NCBI GenBank assembly: GCA_030248215.1
Contig: JASANG010001745.1
Location: 93,671-157,670, forward strand
Source of the DNA: Enoplolaimus lenunculus
Taxonomy: Eukaryota > Nematoda > Enoplea > Enoplida > Thoracostomopsidae
Direction of reading: 5' to 3'
DNA: 64,000 nucleotides
The notes beneath the pieces are model-generated. The model did not search any database and had not been told where the DNA came from. It saw only the letters and a list, made by a program, of their open reading frames with translations. The translations under genes were made by a program, and so were the position numbers. Numbering within the stretch: position 1 is the stretch's first letter; each line of letters opens with the position of its first letter. Of this stretch, positions 12,801 to 22,569 are shown piece after piece.

Positions 12801-13745
12801 AACTGAAATTGAACAATTTGTTTTGATAAGAACCGGAAATTGAAAAATTTGTTTTGATAAAAACCGGAAATTGAAAAATTTGTTTTGATAAAAACCGGAA
12901 ATTGAAAAATTTGTTTTGATAAAAACCGGAAATTGAAAAATTTGTTTTGATAAAAACCGGAAATTGAAAAATTAGTTTTGATAAAACCAGAAATTGAAAA
13001 ATTTTATTTTGATGAAAACCAGAAATTGAAAAATTTTATTTTGATGAAAACTGAAATTGAAAAATTTTATTTTGATAAAAACTGAAATTGAAAAAATTTG
13101 TTTTGATAAAACCAGAAATTGAAAAATTTTATTTTGATGAAAACCAGAAATTGAAAAATTTTATTTTGATGAAAACCAGAAATTGAAAAAATTGTTTTGA
13201 TAAAAACTGAAGTTGAAAAATTTTATTTTGATAAAAACTGAAATTGAAAAAATTTATTTTGATAAAAACTGAAATTGAAATATTGGTTTTGGTAAAAAGT
13301 TAGAGTAAAGCCGACACTAGCATCTATTACCTGTTATTAGATTAAATGTCAATGTTAGGTCAAGCCTACCTGAATTATTACACTGTCATATTGGCCACTC
13401 TATTTGTTTAGGACCCCGGAAAAAGTTAATTTGACTCACCGTTTTTTGCAGTGTAGAGCCTACTAGCACTGCGAGAATCAAACGTTTAATATTTAGAAGA
13501 ATGTAAAAATTACACCACCTTTTCTGAGCCCCATCTCTGTTAATTCTCGCTTTGTTAGTGCTTAGTGCAATGATTGATAAGTCGTCAGATACCCCAGTCG
13601 CCAATTTTTTTCACATTGACGTAGACATTATAACGTGGATGATACATTACAAAGTAACGCTTACCTTTGCTCGTGGCTCCATTTGTTGAATTGCAACTGC
13701 AGTCGACACACCATTAATTCCACCGCCGAGCACAACAATACTCAT
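3864..13745 (-). CDS. D-amino-acid / D-aspartate oxidase, FAD-dependent, peroxisomal (11 exons, 356 aa)
   Basis: The family oxidises D-amino acids to 2-oxo acids, ammonia and H2O2 in peroxisomes. Exons on the minus strand: 13745-13665, 12214-12108, 11689-11581, 10208-10117, 9812-9747, 9210-9156, 8674-8570, 7124-7054, 6386-6269, 5088-4990, 4031-3864; total 1071 bp, all phases agree. Residues 3-15 ([13 protein letters not shown]) form the GxGxxG FAD site. [15 protein letters not shown] follows at 32-46, VIVNCSGLG near 178, YPIRGQLLR near 197, and [12 protein letters not shown] at 278-289 carries the arginines expected to hold the substrate carboxylate. The family signature [19 protein letters not shown] starts at 302. 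The last three residues, AKL, are a PTS1 signal. The active-site loop is short, with one clear tyrosine (225). I cannot decide between D-Asp and neutral D-amino-acid preference. Intron 6 uses a GC donor (CAG|GCAAGT at 9156/9155). Introns are filled with MITEs and minisatellites. No inactivating change was seen. Confidence 0.95.
4361..4613. mobile_element. MITE family C ('ACTCAG', TA-flanked), in oxidase intron 10
   Basis: Ends CACTGCAAAATCCAGTGAGT and its inverse (TTAACAGTGTG). The interior is a string of 'gagttgattc/gaatcaactc' inverses, so a transcript would fold into a long hairpin. This is the most abundant MITE of the window. Confidence 0.8.
4790..4957 (+). mobile_element. TTAA-type MITE family E, 5'-truncated
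   Basis: Holds the tRNA-like block (gctcgagcgtcatgctctca, then ggtggtgatggcaacc) and the right end catgtgagaaagggttaa. The left end is missing or diverged. Confidence 0.65.
5258..5880. repeat. 36-bp minisatellite in oxidase intron 9
   Basis: About 17 imperfect copies of a unit containing cttcagttgaattttaaacc and agagtttaatttgaaa. Unit-to-unit divergence is moderate, so the array is not recent. Confidence 0.9.
6074..6246. mobile_element. hAT-like MITE family A, in oxidase intron 9
   Basis: Ends gccaatgttaagaacagggc and the inverse cgtccctgattttaac; the core has CCTAAGCCTAA blocks. The right end lies about 20 bp from oxidase exon 9. Confidence 0.65.
6397..6665. repeat. (TTTA)n microsatellite and A/C-rich tract
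   Basis: Bases 6397-6500 are TTTATTTA repeats; 6510-6660 are runs of A and C. Frames here read as long Phe/Leu/Tyr or Lys/Pro strings and are artefacts of composition. The stretch lies inside oxidase intron 8. Confidence 0.9.
6671..6925. mobile_element. MITE family C, in oxidase intron 8
   Basis: Near-complete copy with ends cactgtaaattccagtgagt and the inverse ttggaatttacagtgta, bordered by TA on both sides. Internal GAGTTGATTC-type palindromes. Confidence 0.85.
7866..8530. mobile_element. MITE family M ('CACACGTGCAA'), interrupted, in oxidase intron 7
   Basis: Outer ends cacacgtgcaaatttttgca and the inverse aaacttgcacgtgtaaatg. Fragments of this family lie near 11281-11440, 16205-16315, 27372-27500 and 41268-41400. 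A tRNA-derived insert lies within (8058-8151). Confidence 0.6.
8058..8151 (-). mobile_element. tRNA-derived retro-insert with 9-bp target duplication
   Basis: On the minus strand it begins GCGGGCTGCGTGGTGCAGTG, has an A-box-like TGGTGCAGTGGTAGAA and a B-box GAGTTCGATCC, and its ends can pair over seven bases (GCGGGCT with GGCCCGC). It is bordered by gcctttcta at 8049-8057 and 8152-8160. The T arm does not pair well, so it is a pseudogene or very short SINE, not a working tRNA. Confidence 0.65.
8700..8871. mobile_element. hAT-like MITE family A, in oxidase intron 6
   Basis: Core of TTAGGCTTAGGC blocks with right end ccctgttcaatacactggcc; the left end is shortened. It starts about 25 bp upstream of oxidase exon 7. 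Confidence 0.65.
9375..9570. mobile_element. Short repeat family F ('CCCGTAGCCA'), in oxidase intron 5
   Basis: Shares blocks 'ctcagcccctcc', 'aaatttcaacctgcttgtaagtc' and 'ctagcaagttgacctgg' with copies near 14040-14200, 14990-15090, 15480-15655, 19010-19170, 22310-22460, 26575-26745 and 55178-55342. It often ends in 'ccgtagcc' / 'ggctacggg'. Superfamily not determined. Confidence 0.55.
10449..10711 (+). mobile_element. piggyBac-like MITE family E with tRNA-like core
   Basis: Ends CCCCTTCTCACATGG and the inverse CATGTGAGAAAGGG, flanked by TTAA at 10445-10448 and 10712-10715, the piggyBac target. The interior carries a tRNA-like segment (gctcctatag, tgaatggtgatgg, then B-box GGAGTTCGAATCC). 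Intron 3 of the oxidase gene. Confidence 0.85.
11758..11962. mobile_element. MITE family D ('GAGTCAAATTTGACTC')
   Basis: Outer part gtgagtcatattgactctc and the inverse gagagtcaatttgactcccc, then tttttgcagtg. Internal arms ttcttgactacacaaactga and the inverse. A second full copy lies at 36277-36478; fragments near 13430 and 48170-48262. Confidence 0.75.
12216..13300. repeat. 30-bp minisatellite built on the intron 1 acceptor of the oxidase gene
   Basis: About 36 copies of a unit that reads on the plus strand aaaactgaaattgaaaaatt then ttattttgat. Read on the coding (minus) strand most units contain TTTTTCAATTTCAG, a pyrimidine tract plus CAG. The last copy is the actual 3' splice site of intron 1, directly before exon 2 at 12214. 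Units in the middle are almost identical. Confidence 0.92.
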
Positions 13746-14670
13746 ATTATTGTATTTGTCACAAAAAATAAAACAAAAAAACGAAAAAGAAACAATTAAT
13801 AAAAATAGTTAAAATAAATAAATAAATAAATAAAAATAGTTTTTATTGTTCGCTTGATTTCGATTCTGAAGTGAACAACGCTTGAATATGTATTAATATT
13901 CCCAAGATTGCCTGAAATATAAATATAAAATAATTTCTTACATTTCTTATGGTTTAGTAAACGTCAGTTACTCGGGTTGGTGTATGGTAGGCTCGCCCAT
14001 GTCACTCCCCCTAGCTTGTAACAATTAGTTGGTACGTAACTGCTGTATATCAGACCCGTCGTCAGCTCGCCTTGCTAGGAGAGGCTAAAAAAATTTTACG
14101 GGGGGGCATATACCGGCGTTCGTTTATTTGCAAGCGAAGTTGAAATTTTTCTAGGGGTAGGCGAGGCTTCGCCCCCGTGACCCCCTTTGCTACGAACCCG
14201 TATATCAACTGAACAAAAATTGTACGAAAATGTCATAAATTGAAATCTGCTAAAATACGCAATACGAAGATTAAATATCGCTAATCTTAATATTAAACAC
14301 CATCGAAGTATTACGTTTAGTTTTATTAATTTTGGAGCACAAAAACGTTGCGTTTACGTGTAATTTTGGCGATTAAGTTTCCACAGGATTTAAGACCAAA
14401 AAAAGTGTCACAAAATCAAAAAGCAAACATTTTATAAATTGTTGAATTTAACAAAACGTATCCTCTTTATCACAAACGATGTAAAAATTATTAATATACA
14501 GAGCATTTTGTATACAGGAAATAAGCAACAAAATATAAAATCCTAAAAGTTTGCAATTTCTACTGTGTAATATGGCATTTTTAAAGGCGATGTCAAGTGT
14601 AATTTCACAAAAAAATTGACGAAAATTAAAAATAAATATTAATGTTGCCGCTAAACTCCTTTTAAAATAT
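13746..14670. other. Spacer upstream of the oxidase gene
   Basis: AT-rich, with a short AAATAAATAAAT tract near 13813 and a family F fragment near 14040-14200. It should hold the oxidase promoter, but I see no clear TATA box or other core element. Confidence 0.45.
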
Positions 14671-15094
14671 TGGTCTATTTATAGATCAGGGACGGGTCGT
14701 TTTTTTTCCGGAAGGACTGTAATGGAGTAAGCTTAAGCTTTAGACTAATCTAATTGGTAGGAGTTGGAATATGCTTATACTATTGTTACGGTCGTACTCT
14801 TTATATTGGCCAAAATATTTATGGCCTAACAGAATGGTGTGATTTTTTTTGTCGCTGTAATGATTGTGCCTTGTCTTCACTAAGCTTATCACTGCATAGT
14901 GCATTTCATAGAAGTAGGAACAGAATTATCATTTTTTAATTACAACGAATTTATATGTTCTTGGTTTATGTTGTTCAAACTAGCTAATTAAGGGGGCCCG
15001 TAGCCAGATTTGGTCATGGGGGCTTAGCCCCAACTGGAAAAAATTTGGTCACCCCAAGAAATTGGCAGCTTTGCGTGTAAGTCATCGAAAACTT

Positions 15095-15296
15095 GGCCCA
15101 TGTATAGAACACGGTCGGATCGTCTTCTGGAGGGGCTATAATAGAGTCAGTTTTAGCTTTAGACTAATTTTTTGTTTAGGCCTAGGCTTAGGCTTAGGCT
15201 TAGGCTTAGGAATAGGCACACCCGTACGCTTACACTTAGGCTTAGGCTTAGGAATATGCTTATATCACTGTTCCAGCCCTGTTCTATACATGGGCC
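15095..15296. mobile_element. hAT-like MITE family A, complete copy
   Basis: Perfect-looking ends GGCCCATGTATAGAACA and the inverse TGTTCTATACATGGGCC, flanked by gaaaactt (15087-15094) and gaaacttt. Core has four TTAGGC units plus a second cluster. An older, truncated relative lies at about 14671-14810. Confidence 0.85.
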
Positions 15297-16537
15297 GAAA
15301 CTTTTGTATGACCTTCTTGAAAATTTTTTAGCCCCAGTAGCAAGGTGCGCTGGTTACGAGCAAGTAACCAGGTGAATTTACTTAATAACGACTAACATAT
15401 TACTGCATAATTACGTAAAGACAGCTTAAACCCTAGCCTTCAAAGCCTGCCGCCCAATTCGATCTACCACCGCTGTATCATTTCTACCAGCATCCTGGAC
15501 TATAGCCAAGGAGGGCTCTGCCCCCGGTACAAGAAATTTTGATCCCCCCTAAAAATGTTTCAATCTAGCTTCTAAGTTCACTGAAAACCCTTGTATGCAG
15601 TTCCTGAAAAAATTTTTAGTTACCCCTCCTAGCGAAATGACCTGCCTACGGGTCCGTCACCATCATATTTCAAATTTCCGATTCTGTTCGAGTTATTTGT
15701 TATTTTTACTTGTTTAAAAAATAAAATTTAAACATGAACTTGTTCAAAAGTTTACATACTGCAACTTTCTTACCTTGCAGTAGTCAACGAGCTGCCGCAT
15801 ACAAGCCGGTCAGCTATTGCAACATAAAGATAAAATGATTTTTTATTTTGTCTTTGTTTTTGTTTGTACTTTTTCTTTCTTCTTGTTTTTACTTATAGTT
15901 ATTAACAGTACATCTATTTTTAAACGTATTTGATCTGAAACAGCGAAAATTATTGCGAATATTACAAGAAATGTTCCTGTTCATTACTGGCAAACCTGGG
16001 CCAATGTATACATGAAAGACATATAAACACTGTATAAGCATATTCTGAAGCCTAAGCCTAAGCAAAAAATTAGTCTGAAGTTTAAGATTAACTCAAGCAG
16101 AAAATGAGGCCCAAATCTGTATTCAAAACCCACAGCTTAATATGTAATGGTAAAATACCTAAAAGACTAGACTGGCGTTTTGGTTCAGGTCTCCTGGGTA
16201 AACTAAAGCCCTGGTTACACTTGCAAGTGGAACAGCGAGTTGTCGTTATCAAGAAATGGAATACGGAAATTTTAGCTGCAAATTCTTGCTGCAAAAACTT
16301 GTACGTGTGAACAAAGCAAAACGTACACCAAACAACACTGGACATTGGAGGTTTAAGCAACGGCTCTTTGAAAGCCAAAAGCTTATGTTATGCTTAGTCT
16401 TACTAAACTTACTCCTAAACCGAAAGCCTATGTCTAAAAAGTAAATGTACAAGTATACAACAATCGCGAATTTGTTTGTTCTCAAAAATTGATTTAAGCG
16501 CCTCTTGTCATTAAATTCTTCACAGCCAACACCTTCA

Positions 16538-16797
16538 CGCACTGCAAATTCCATTGAGTTGATTATAACTCAAAATGTGTTAAAAGCCGCAGTCTGAGTT
16601 AGGGCAATCAGAACTCACAATTATGATTTGATTCAACTCGTTTTGATTTAATTAATCAACTCCACCAGAGTCAAACTTAACTCACATAGAAAATCAACTC
16701 GACTCAACGTAGGTTAAAGTTTACTGCTGTATTAACTCAGAAATCGCTAACTTTCCGTCTGTGTTTATTAAATTAACTCATTAGAATTTACAGTGGC
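16538..16797. mobile_element. MITE family C
   Basis: Ends cactgcaaattccattgagt and the inverse attagaatttacagtg, with internal ACTCAG-type palindromes. A truncated copy follows at 16975-17190 and another near-complete one at 17493-17745. Confidence 0.8.
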
Positions 16798-17979
16798 GGG
16801 TTCTTAATTCCAAAAATCATTATAAAAGTTACAAATTACCTAAATGTCTACTTAAACCACGTCAAATTTGAGAAAATATATTGTAAAATCATTTAAACGT
16901 TCGCTTTATGCACCAGTTTTTTTCTCATTACACCACGTCAAACATCACGTCAGATCTGCTGTAAAAACCCACTCTGTAAATTTCAGTGAGTTGATTTTAA
17001 CTCAGAATGAGTTGAATCACTCAGTCTGAGTTAGGACTATCAGAACTCAGAATTTTGAGTTGATTCAATTCATTCTGAGTTAATTAATCAACTCACCCAG
17101 CGTCAACTCAACTCAGAGTAAGCATCAACTCAACTCAGAGTGAGTTAATGCTTACTGATATTAATTCAGAAATAGCTAACTCGCTTGTACGAAAAGTAGT
17201 TTTGTTTTAACAAATATCGGTTATTTGCAAAAATTAATTTGCGTCTCAAGTTGGGAAAAACAATTTGTAAATTCGTTGAAAATAATTTAAGAAAACCCGA
17301 AATGGTTGAACTCAATGTGACCAGGACCAGTTCTGCCCGAAAGAAACCAGTTGTCATTAAATTTGCCCTGCACTGCAATTTTGCCAGTATTCTTTAAGTT
17401 GTTGGTTTTATTTTGCAAAACTTTTTTGTTTACAAATATTAATATAAACGCGTCAAATTATAACTGTTCAACTCAACCTGTCCAGCTTTCTACACTGTAA
17501 ATTCCAGTCAGTTGATTTTAACACAGAACGAGTAGAATGCACTCCGAATTGTGATTCAGGTCTTTCAGAATTCCGAATTCTGAATAGATTGAACTCATTC
17601 TGAGTTAACCAATCAACTCAACCGGAAACAAATCAACCGAGAGCAAGTTGATTTTTGCTGATATTAACGTATAGACATAACCACATATAACTAAGTGTCT
17701 CTCTGAGTTAATTAATCAACTCATTGGAATTTCGAGTGTGAGACAAACCACGTTTCATTACATTGTCCATATTCCAAACCTGTACCTGTTTTCGAAACAA
17801 AACTGTTTGTTGTATTGTTTGACAACACATCAAAACTACGAAAATCATGATTGTTTTCTTAAATCGGCTTCATCGCGTGAAATTTGTACAAAATAGTTTG
17901 CAAAACCTCAAACAAAATAGCTTTCTAAAATCAAATACTTTTCATAAAATTCCTACAACGCTCTGCATCTTTGCAAGTT

Positions 17980-18150
17980 TGGGCCAACGATCAAGAGCCA
18001 AACGTAGTTCTGTGGGACTGCAATAGAGTGAGCTTAAGGTTTAGACTATTTTTTTTGCTTAGGCTTAATAGGTAGGTATAAGCTCATTCTTACGGCTAGG
18101 ATTACGCTTACGAATATGCTCATACTACTGTTACGGCCCTGTGCTATACG
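17980..18150. mobile_element. hAT-like MITE family A, degenerate
   Basis: Core gcttaggcttaataggtagg with right end cggccctgtgctatacggtg. The left end (gggccaacgatcaagagcc) has diverged. Confidence 0.6.
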
Positions 18151-18207
18151 GTGACCGCTGGTTTTTCTAAATGTATTTTTTTATTGTAAAAAACATTTAA
18201 AACAGTA

Positions 18208-18592
18208 CTGTAGTGACCGGAATAAGAGGAGGAACTAACCCACGCTCAGCCATCCTTCGTCACTGATATATATCCGGTACTGCAACTATTCGTTGAATTA
18301 AACGTTTATTTGTCTTGTGTCCATAGCCTGAGCGATAATGCAAGGTTACACTTAGGAATGTACTTTCAAAACTTAAGTACGCTTTAAAGTTTCGAACTCA
18401 AATTTATTTGGTCCTGGATCATTTATGCGCTACAATTAGGGTTAATTGACATTTATGGACTCTAATTAGAATTTAGGAACTCTATCCGCTTACGGACTAT
18501 TGTTAGGGATACGGTCTCCTATTGATTGGGACTCAAAACGGGGACCCCCCCCTCCTCTTATTACCCTCTCTTATTCGAGTCACTAGAGTACG
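18208..18592. mobile_element. MITE family N ('CTGTAGTGACCCGAATAAGAG')
   Basis: Ends actgtagtgaccggaataag and the inverse cttattcgagtcactagagt, TA-flanked. Another copy is at 20812-21190, with partial ones at 31409-31500 and 43977-44060. The interior repeats tcctattgattgggactc and its inverse. Likely a Tc1/mariner-type derivative. Confidence 0.7.
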
Positions 18593-18816
18593 AAACGCAT
18601 TTTTGTTTACAAATTTTTTTTAATATTTTACGTAAAATGCGTTTCAATCTTTTATAAAATAATTCGTTAAACTAACAAAGGTGTGGCCATACAAACAAAA
18701 GGATGGGCGTATAAAACTAAAAAATCACCCGCTGTCAAACTGCCAAAACATTGTGTTGGTAACGATTTAAGTGCTCTTGCAGTTTACGTTAACTATTTTA
18801 ACCTTACAGTGATAAG

Positions 18817-18963
18817 GGCCCACCATGTTACTGTTAAGGCCGTCCCGGTTTCTGGTTCGTCTGTAGACGAGTAGCCTTACAATCTAGACTACATTTTTTA
18901 GCTTAGGCTTAGGCTTAGGAATACGCTTAATCTACGGTTGCGGCCCTAAAAGTAACATTGGCC
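18817..18963. mobile_element. hAT-like MITE family B with perfect 8-bp target duplication
   Basis: Ends ggcccaccatgttactgtta and the inverse ctaaaagtaacattggcc, flanked by identical gtgataag at 18809-18816 and 18964-18971. The core TTAGGCTTAGGCTTAGG is shared with family A, although the ends differ. Other copies: 26344-26500, 29191-29383, 32211-32371, 55552-55776. Confidence 0.85.
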
Positions 18964-19559
18964 GTGATAAGGATTTGGTTCCAGAAATATGAAATTTTTA
19001 TTTAAACAGGGGCGGCCGAACCCGTAGCCAGAGGGGGCAGGAGAACTCAGCCACCCCTGGAAACGTTTTGGCCCCATATAAAATTGTCAACCTGGTTTGT
19101 AAGTCATCAAAAAACCCATACATGCCCCTCCTGAAAAATATTTAACCCCCGCTAGCAAAGTGAACTGCAGATACAGGACTGCTTTGTAAGGTAATTCATT
19201 TTTACTACGTATTTTAGTTTATACACAAAATTTTCTGAGTGCATAAATAGAAAGCCTTTTTCTCTAAACCTAAACCTAGCCTAAACCTAGAGATATGGGC
19301 AGAAATATACTATAACCAAAAAATGTTTGAAGCATTGTTCGACGCAATACAAGTCAAGCGTTGCCGTCAATCTGGTTCAAGTTATTCGTTCAATGACGTA
19401 TTCGCTCCACCAACTGCGTAATTTAGAGACGCCGGCAGGGGTGTCTTCAAAATTGAAATTAATTCGCACGAAACAACCATAGATACGTGAAATATTATAG
19501 TCCGAAATAACAGCCAAAAATATCAATAAAAATTTTACCATAATACCACAAGTAAGTAG

Positions 19560-19750
19560 TTATCGTAATAACGGTATCACGACAATTCGTCGCCCGACAA
19601 CTTTTAATCCGAAATTTAATCGACTCGACAATTTTTCACTAATCATTATGTTTATGCTAGGCTTAGGCTTATGATTACGCTTATAAATTACACTTGCAAT
19701 TATTCATAGGATTTACGACACTGTTGGCCGACAAGTTATCAGGTGACAAA
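19560..19750. mobile_element. MITE family J ('CGACAATTCGTCG')
   Basis: Left part gtatcacgacaattcgtcgc and right part tggccgacaagttatcagg are inverted relatives around a TTAGGC patch. A second copy is near 51765-52065. Confidence 0.5.
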
Positions 19751-20340
19751 TTTCAGTACATTTTAATTTAGTACACAAAATAATATGAAAGGCAAAAATG
19801 GGCTTAAATTAATATTTAGGTCATGTAAAATTTTTCGACAAAAAATTTCGTTTCTGAACAGATGTAAAATAGCCTGCGGTTCCATGAAATATTCATTTCG
19901 CCATAAATACACACAACTGTTTTTGACCAAACTTCTGGAAGCGCTGTTGTCTAAGGAAGGTCAATTTTGACCCCCAGCAAAACGCAATCTTTTTCACAAT
20001 GCGCACTACATGCAACACAAATTGCCTTAAGTTTGAAGATTCTTACTTTCTTAAATTTTCAAGACATAAATACCTGATATTTCTGACTTTGATAGCCTCA
20101 AACAGTTCTGAAATTCTTGTCTGAAATGGTTAACACATAAATGTCTTTATTCAAGAAATTGCTGTTGCCAATTGACAAAACACAAATTTCTTTCTTTCGC
20201 AAAAATGGTTGTGTTTTACGTTCGAGATGAGGCCGCATATTCAAGAATTAGTTTTCTGGTTTTTAAGTAAACAAGTTACTTCGTTTATATTCTTAAAAGT
20301 GTATATAAATAATTAAATTTGCCGCATATTTCGGGTTGAA

Positions 20341-22519
20341 CCAAGGATCCGGCTATAAAACTAACCTTGGCTCCTAAAAAATTTGTCCCATTTTTCATTG
20401 AGTACCGCCAGTGGGCGTTTGCCCGAAGTTGATGGTATTTTAAAATTTTTGCACATTTGAGCTTCTCAGAATTTCATCTGTTCATTTCATACCGAACTTT
20501 GAATTTTAAAAATGTTGGTTTTCGTGGTCTGGACGTCTCGCGTTGCATTATATAAGGCAGCAGGCAGAGCTAAATCGAGTAATGATCCATTTAATTCAAT
20601 TGGACTCACGGTCCATATGTTGTGGTCGAATAACTTTTTTGGGAGCCAGCCAACAATTTGAACGGGATATTTGACCGTAACACATGAACCTTGCGTTCAA
20701 TCGAAGAAAATTGGGAAACATACGATTTAAATAAGCGAGCTGTGTGAGAATTGTGTATTTATTGCATTACAAAAAATTTTCGACTTGAACGGGATAAAAC
20801 ATATACTGTAGTGACCCGAATTAGAGGGGTGGTAATTGTAGGGGGTTCCCGTTTTGAGTCCCAATCAATAGGGATACCCTAATAAGAGTCCATAAATGTC
20901 AATTATCCCTAATTGCAGTGCATAAATGACTCCAGGACCAAATAAAGTTGAGTTCGAAACTGTAAAGTACATTCTTTAGTATAACATCACATTATCGCTC
21001 AAGGTTTTGATACAAGACAAACAAACATTTAATTCAGCGGATAGTTGCAATACCGGATATGTATCAGTAACGAACTTGTGGCGGAGCGTGGGTTAAAAAT
21101 AAATAACAGTCCGTAACCGAATAATAGGGGGCACCCTCTGTCGAGGCCAAATAAATATCAGTCCCCCCTCTTATTCGGGTCACTACAGTACGGGCCTAAG
21201 TGCCTTTCTCTGGATCCGCTCCTGCTTGCACATAACTGCGGATGCCCGGACATCCTTTTATTGACGCCTTCAAGTAGACTATTGGTTAAAGCTTCACATA
21301 AAATATCTGTACTGTGGCTTAGGTTTATGGGGCTTTGATTACAGCTTAATAACGACAATACTGGGGGTTTAGCCGTGAATTTTATGAAACCGGCTGACGT
21401 CTTAAAGACTAATGAACAATAGCGTTTTTTTTATTTTATTGCCATTTTTACTTTGTTTATATTTGCTATTTTTCGGCTTTTACTGATAACAATTTTGCGT
21501 TTATTCTCCTGAAAACATACAACATTTTTCCGTGTTATACTTGAAGTTGTCCTATAAAATGTTAGCATTTGAGATTTTGATGTGAAATTGAAAACTGTGT
21601 TAAGAATTGAAAAAAATGATACTGAAGGTTAAAAAATATTAAACGTTAGGTAATCCGTCCACATGCCAATTGTTTGGAGTATTCTGCCAATGTATAAAAC
21701 GGGACCGTAACAGTAGTATAAGCATATTCTTAAGCCTAACCCAGCCCGTGTAAAGATCAGGGGTGAAACGTTTTTCTGTGAGACAGAAATATAGTAATAT
21801 TAAGCTTTAAACTAATTGTTTTACTTGGCATAGGCTTAGGCTTCGGCTTAGACTGAGGAATATGCTTATAATACTGTTCAGCCCCTGTCCTTAACAACGG
21901 CCGCGTCACCCTAAGCGTATAAATGAGCTCATACCTAAACATAAGAATAGGTGGCGAAAAGTATATTATAACTTTTCAGTTAGCAATGTCTGACCCTTGT
22001 CTATTTGTTGAAACATTGTTTATTTGAAACCTTAATAAGTTACTTGTATACAAATTTTATTGTAAAATTTGAATAGTTTTTTCCATTAATATATTCCGGG
22101 TTTTTGGACCCTTGGACGTTCCTTATGATGCTGGCTTTTGGATTTTTCTCACGCTAGTAAAAATCAGCCAGTGCTATTCTTAATATAAGACGGTTGTTAG
22201 CCAGTTCAAATTGCGCTAGTAGGGCCAAAAAATTGTGCACAAGCCTAAAAGTATCTCGCATGATTTTCAAGCGGTGGCTTAAACGTTTCTGTCGAAACGG
22301 TCTCGTATTTTACCAGAAGGGGCCCTAGATGCTCGTATGTCCACATAACAAGATTGCCGGCCCTGTAGGAAAGTTTCAACCTCGCTTGTGAGTCGTTGAA
22401 AACCATTGTATGCCCATCTCAAAATGTTTAACTCCATAGCAAGTTTAGCTGGCTATGCGAATATTTCGCAGACGGCTAAACTTTTTAGGGTGTTTGATCC
22501 GGTTCCCCGGGCCATCCGG
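20341..22519. other. Gene-poor spacer upstream of the acyl-CoA ligase
   Basis: Holds a family N copy (20812-21190), two joined family A copies (about 21688-21903) and a family F copy (22310-22460). No coding exon recognised. The ligase promoter should be here or just downstream; no core element stands out. Confidence 0.5.
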
Positions 22520-22569
22520 TGGCTACGGGTGTCCAATATTTTTTTCAGCGTAATTTTAATATTAATGTT

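Noticed and set aside
12216-13300. CRISPR-like regular array
   Set aside because: Units are head-to-tail without distinct spacers and lie in a eukaryotic intron.
15172-15240. Telomeric TTAGGC tract
   Set aside because: It sits inside a MITE with clear ends and target duplication; every TTAGGC tract in the window lies in such copies or fragments of them.
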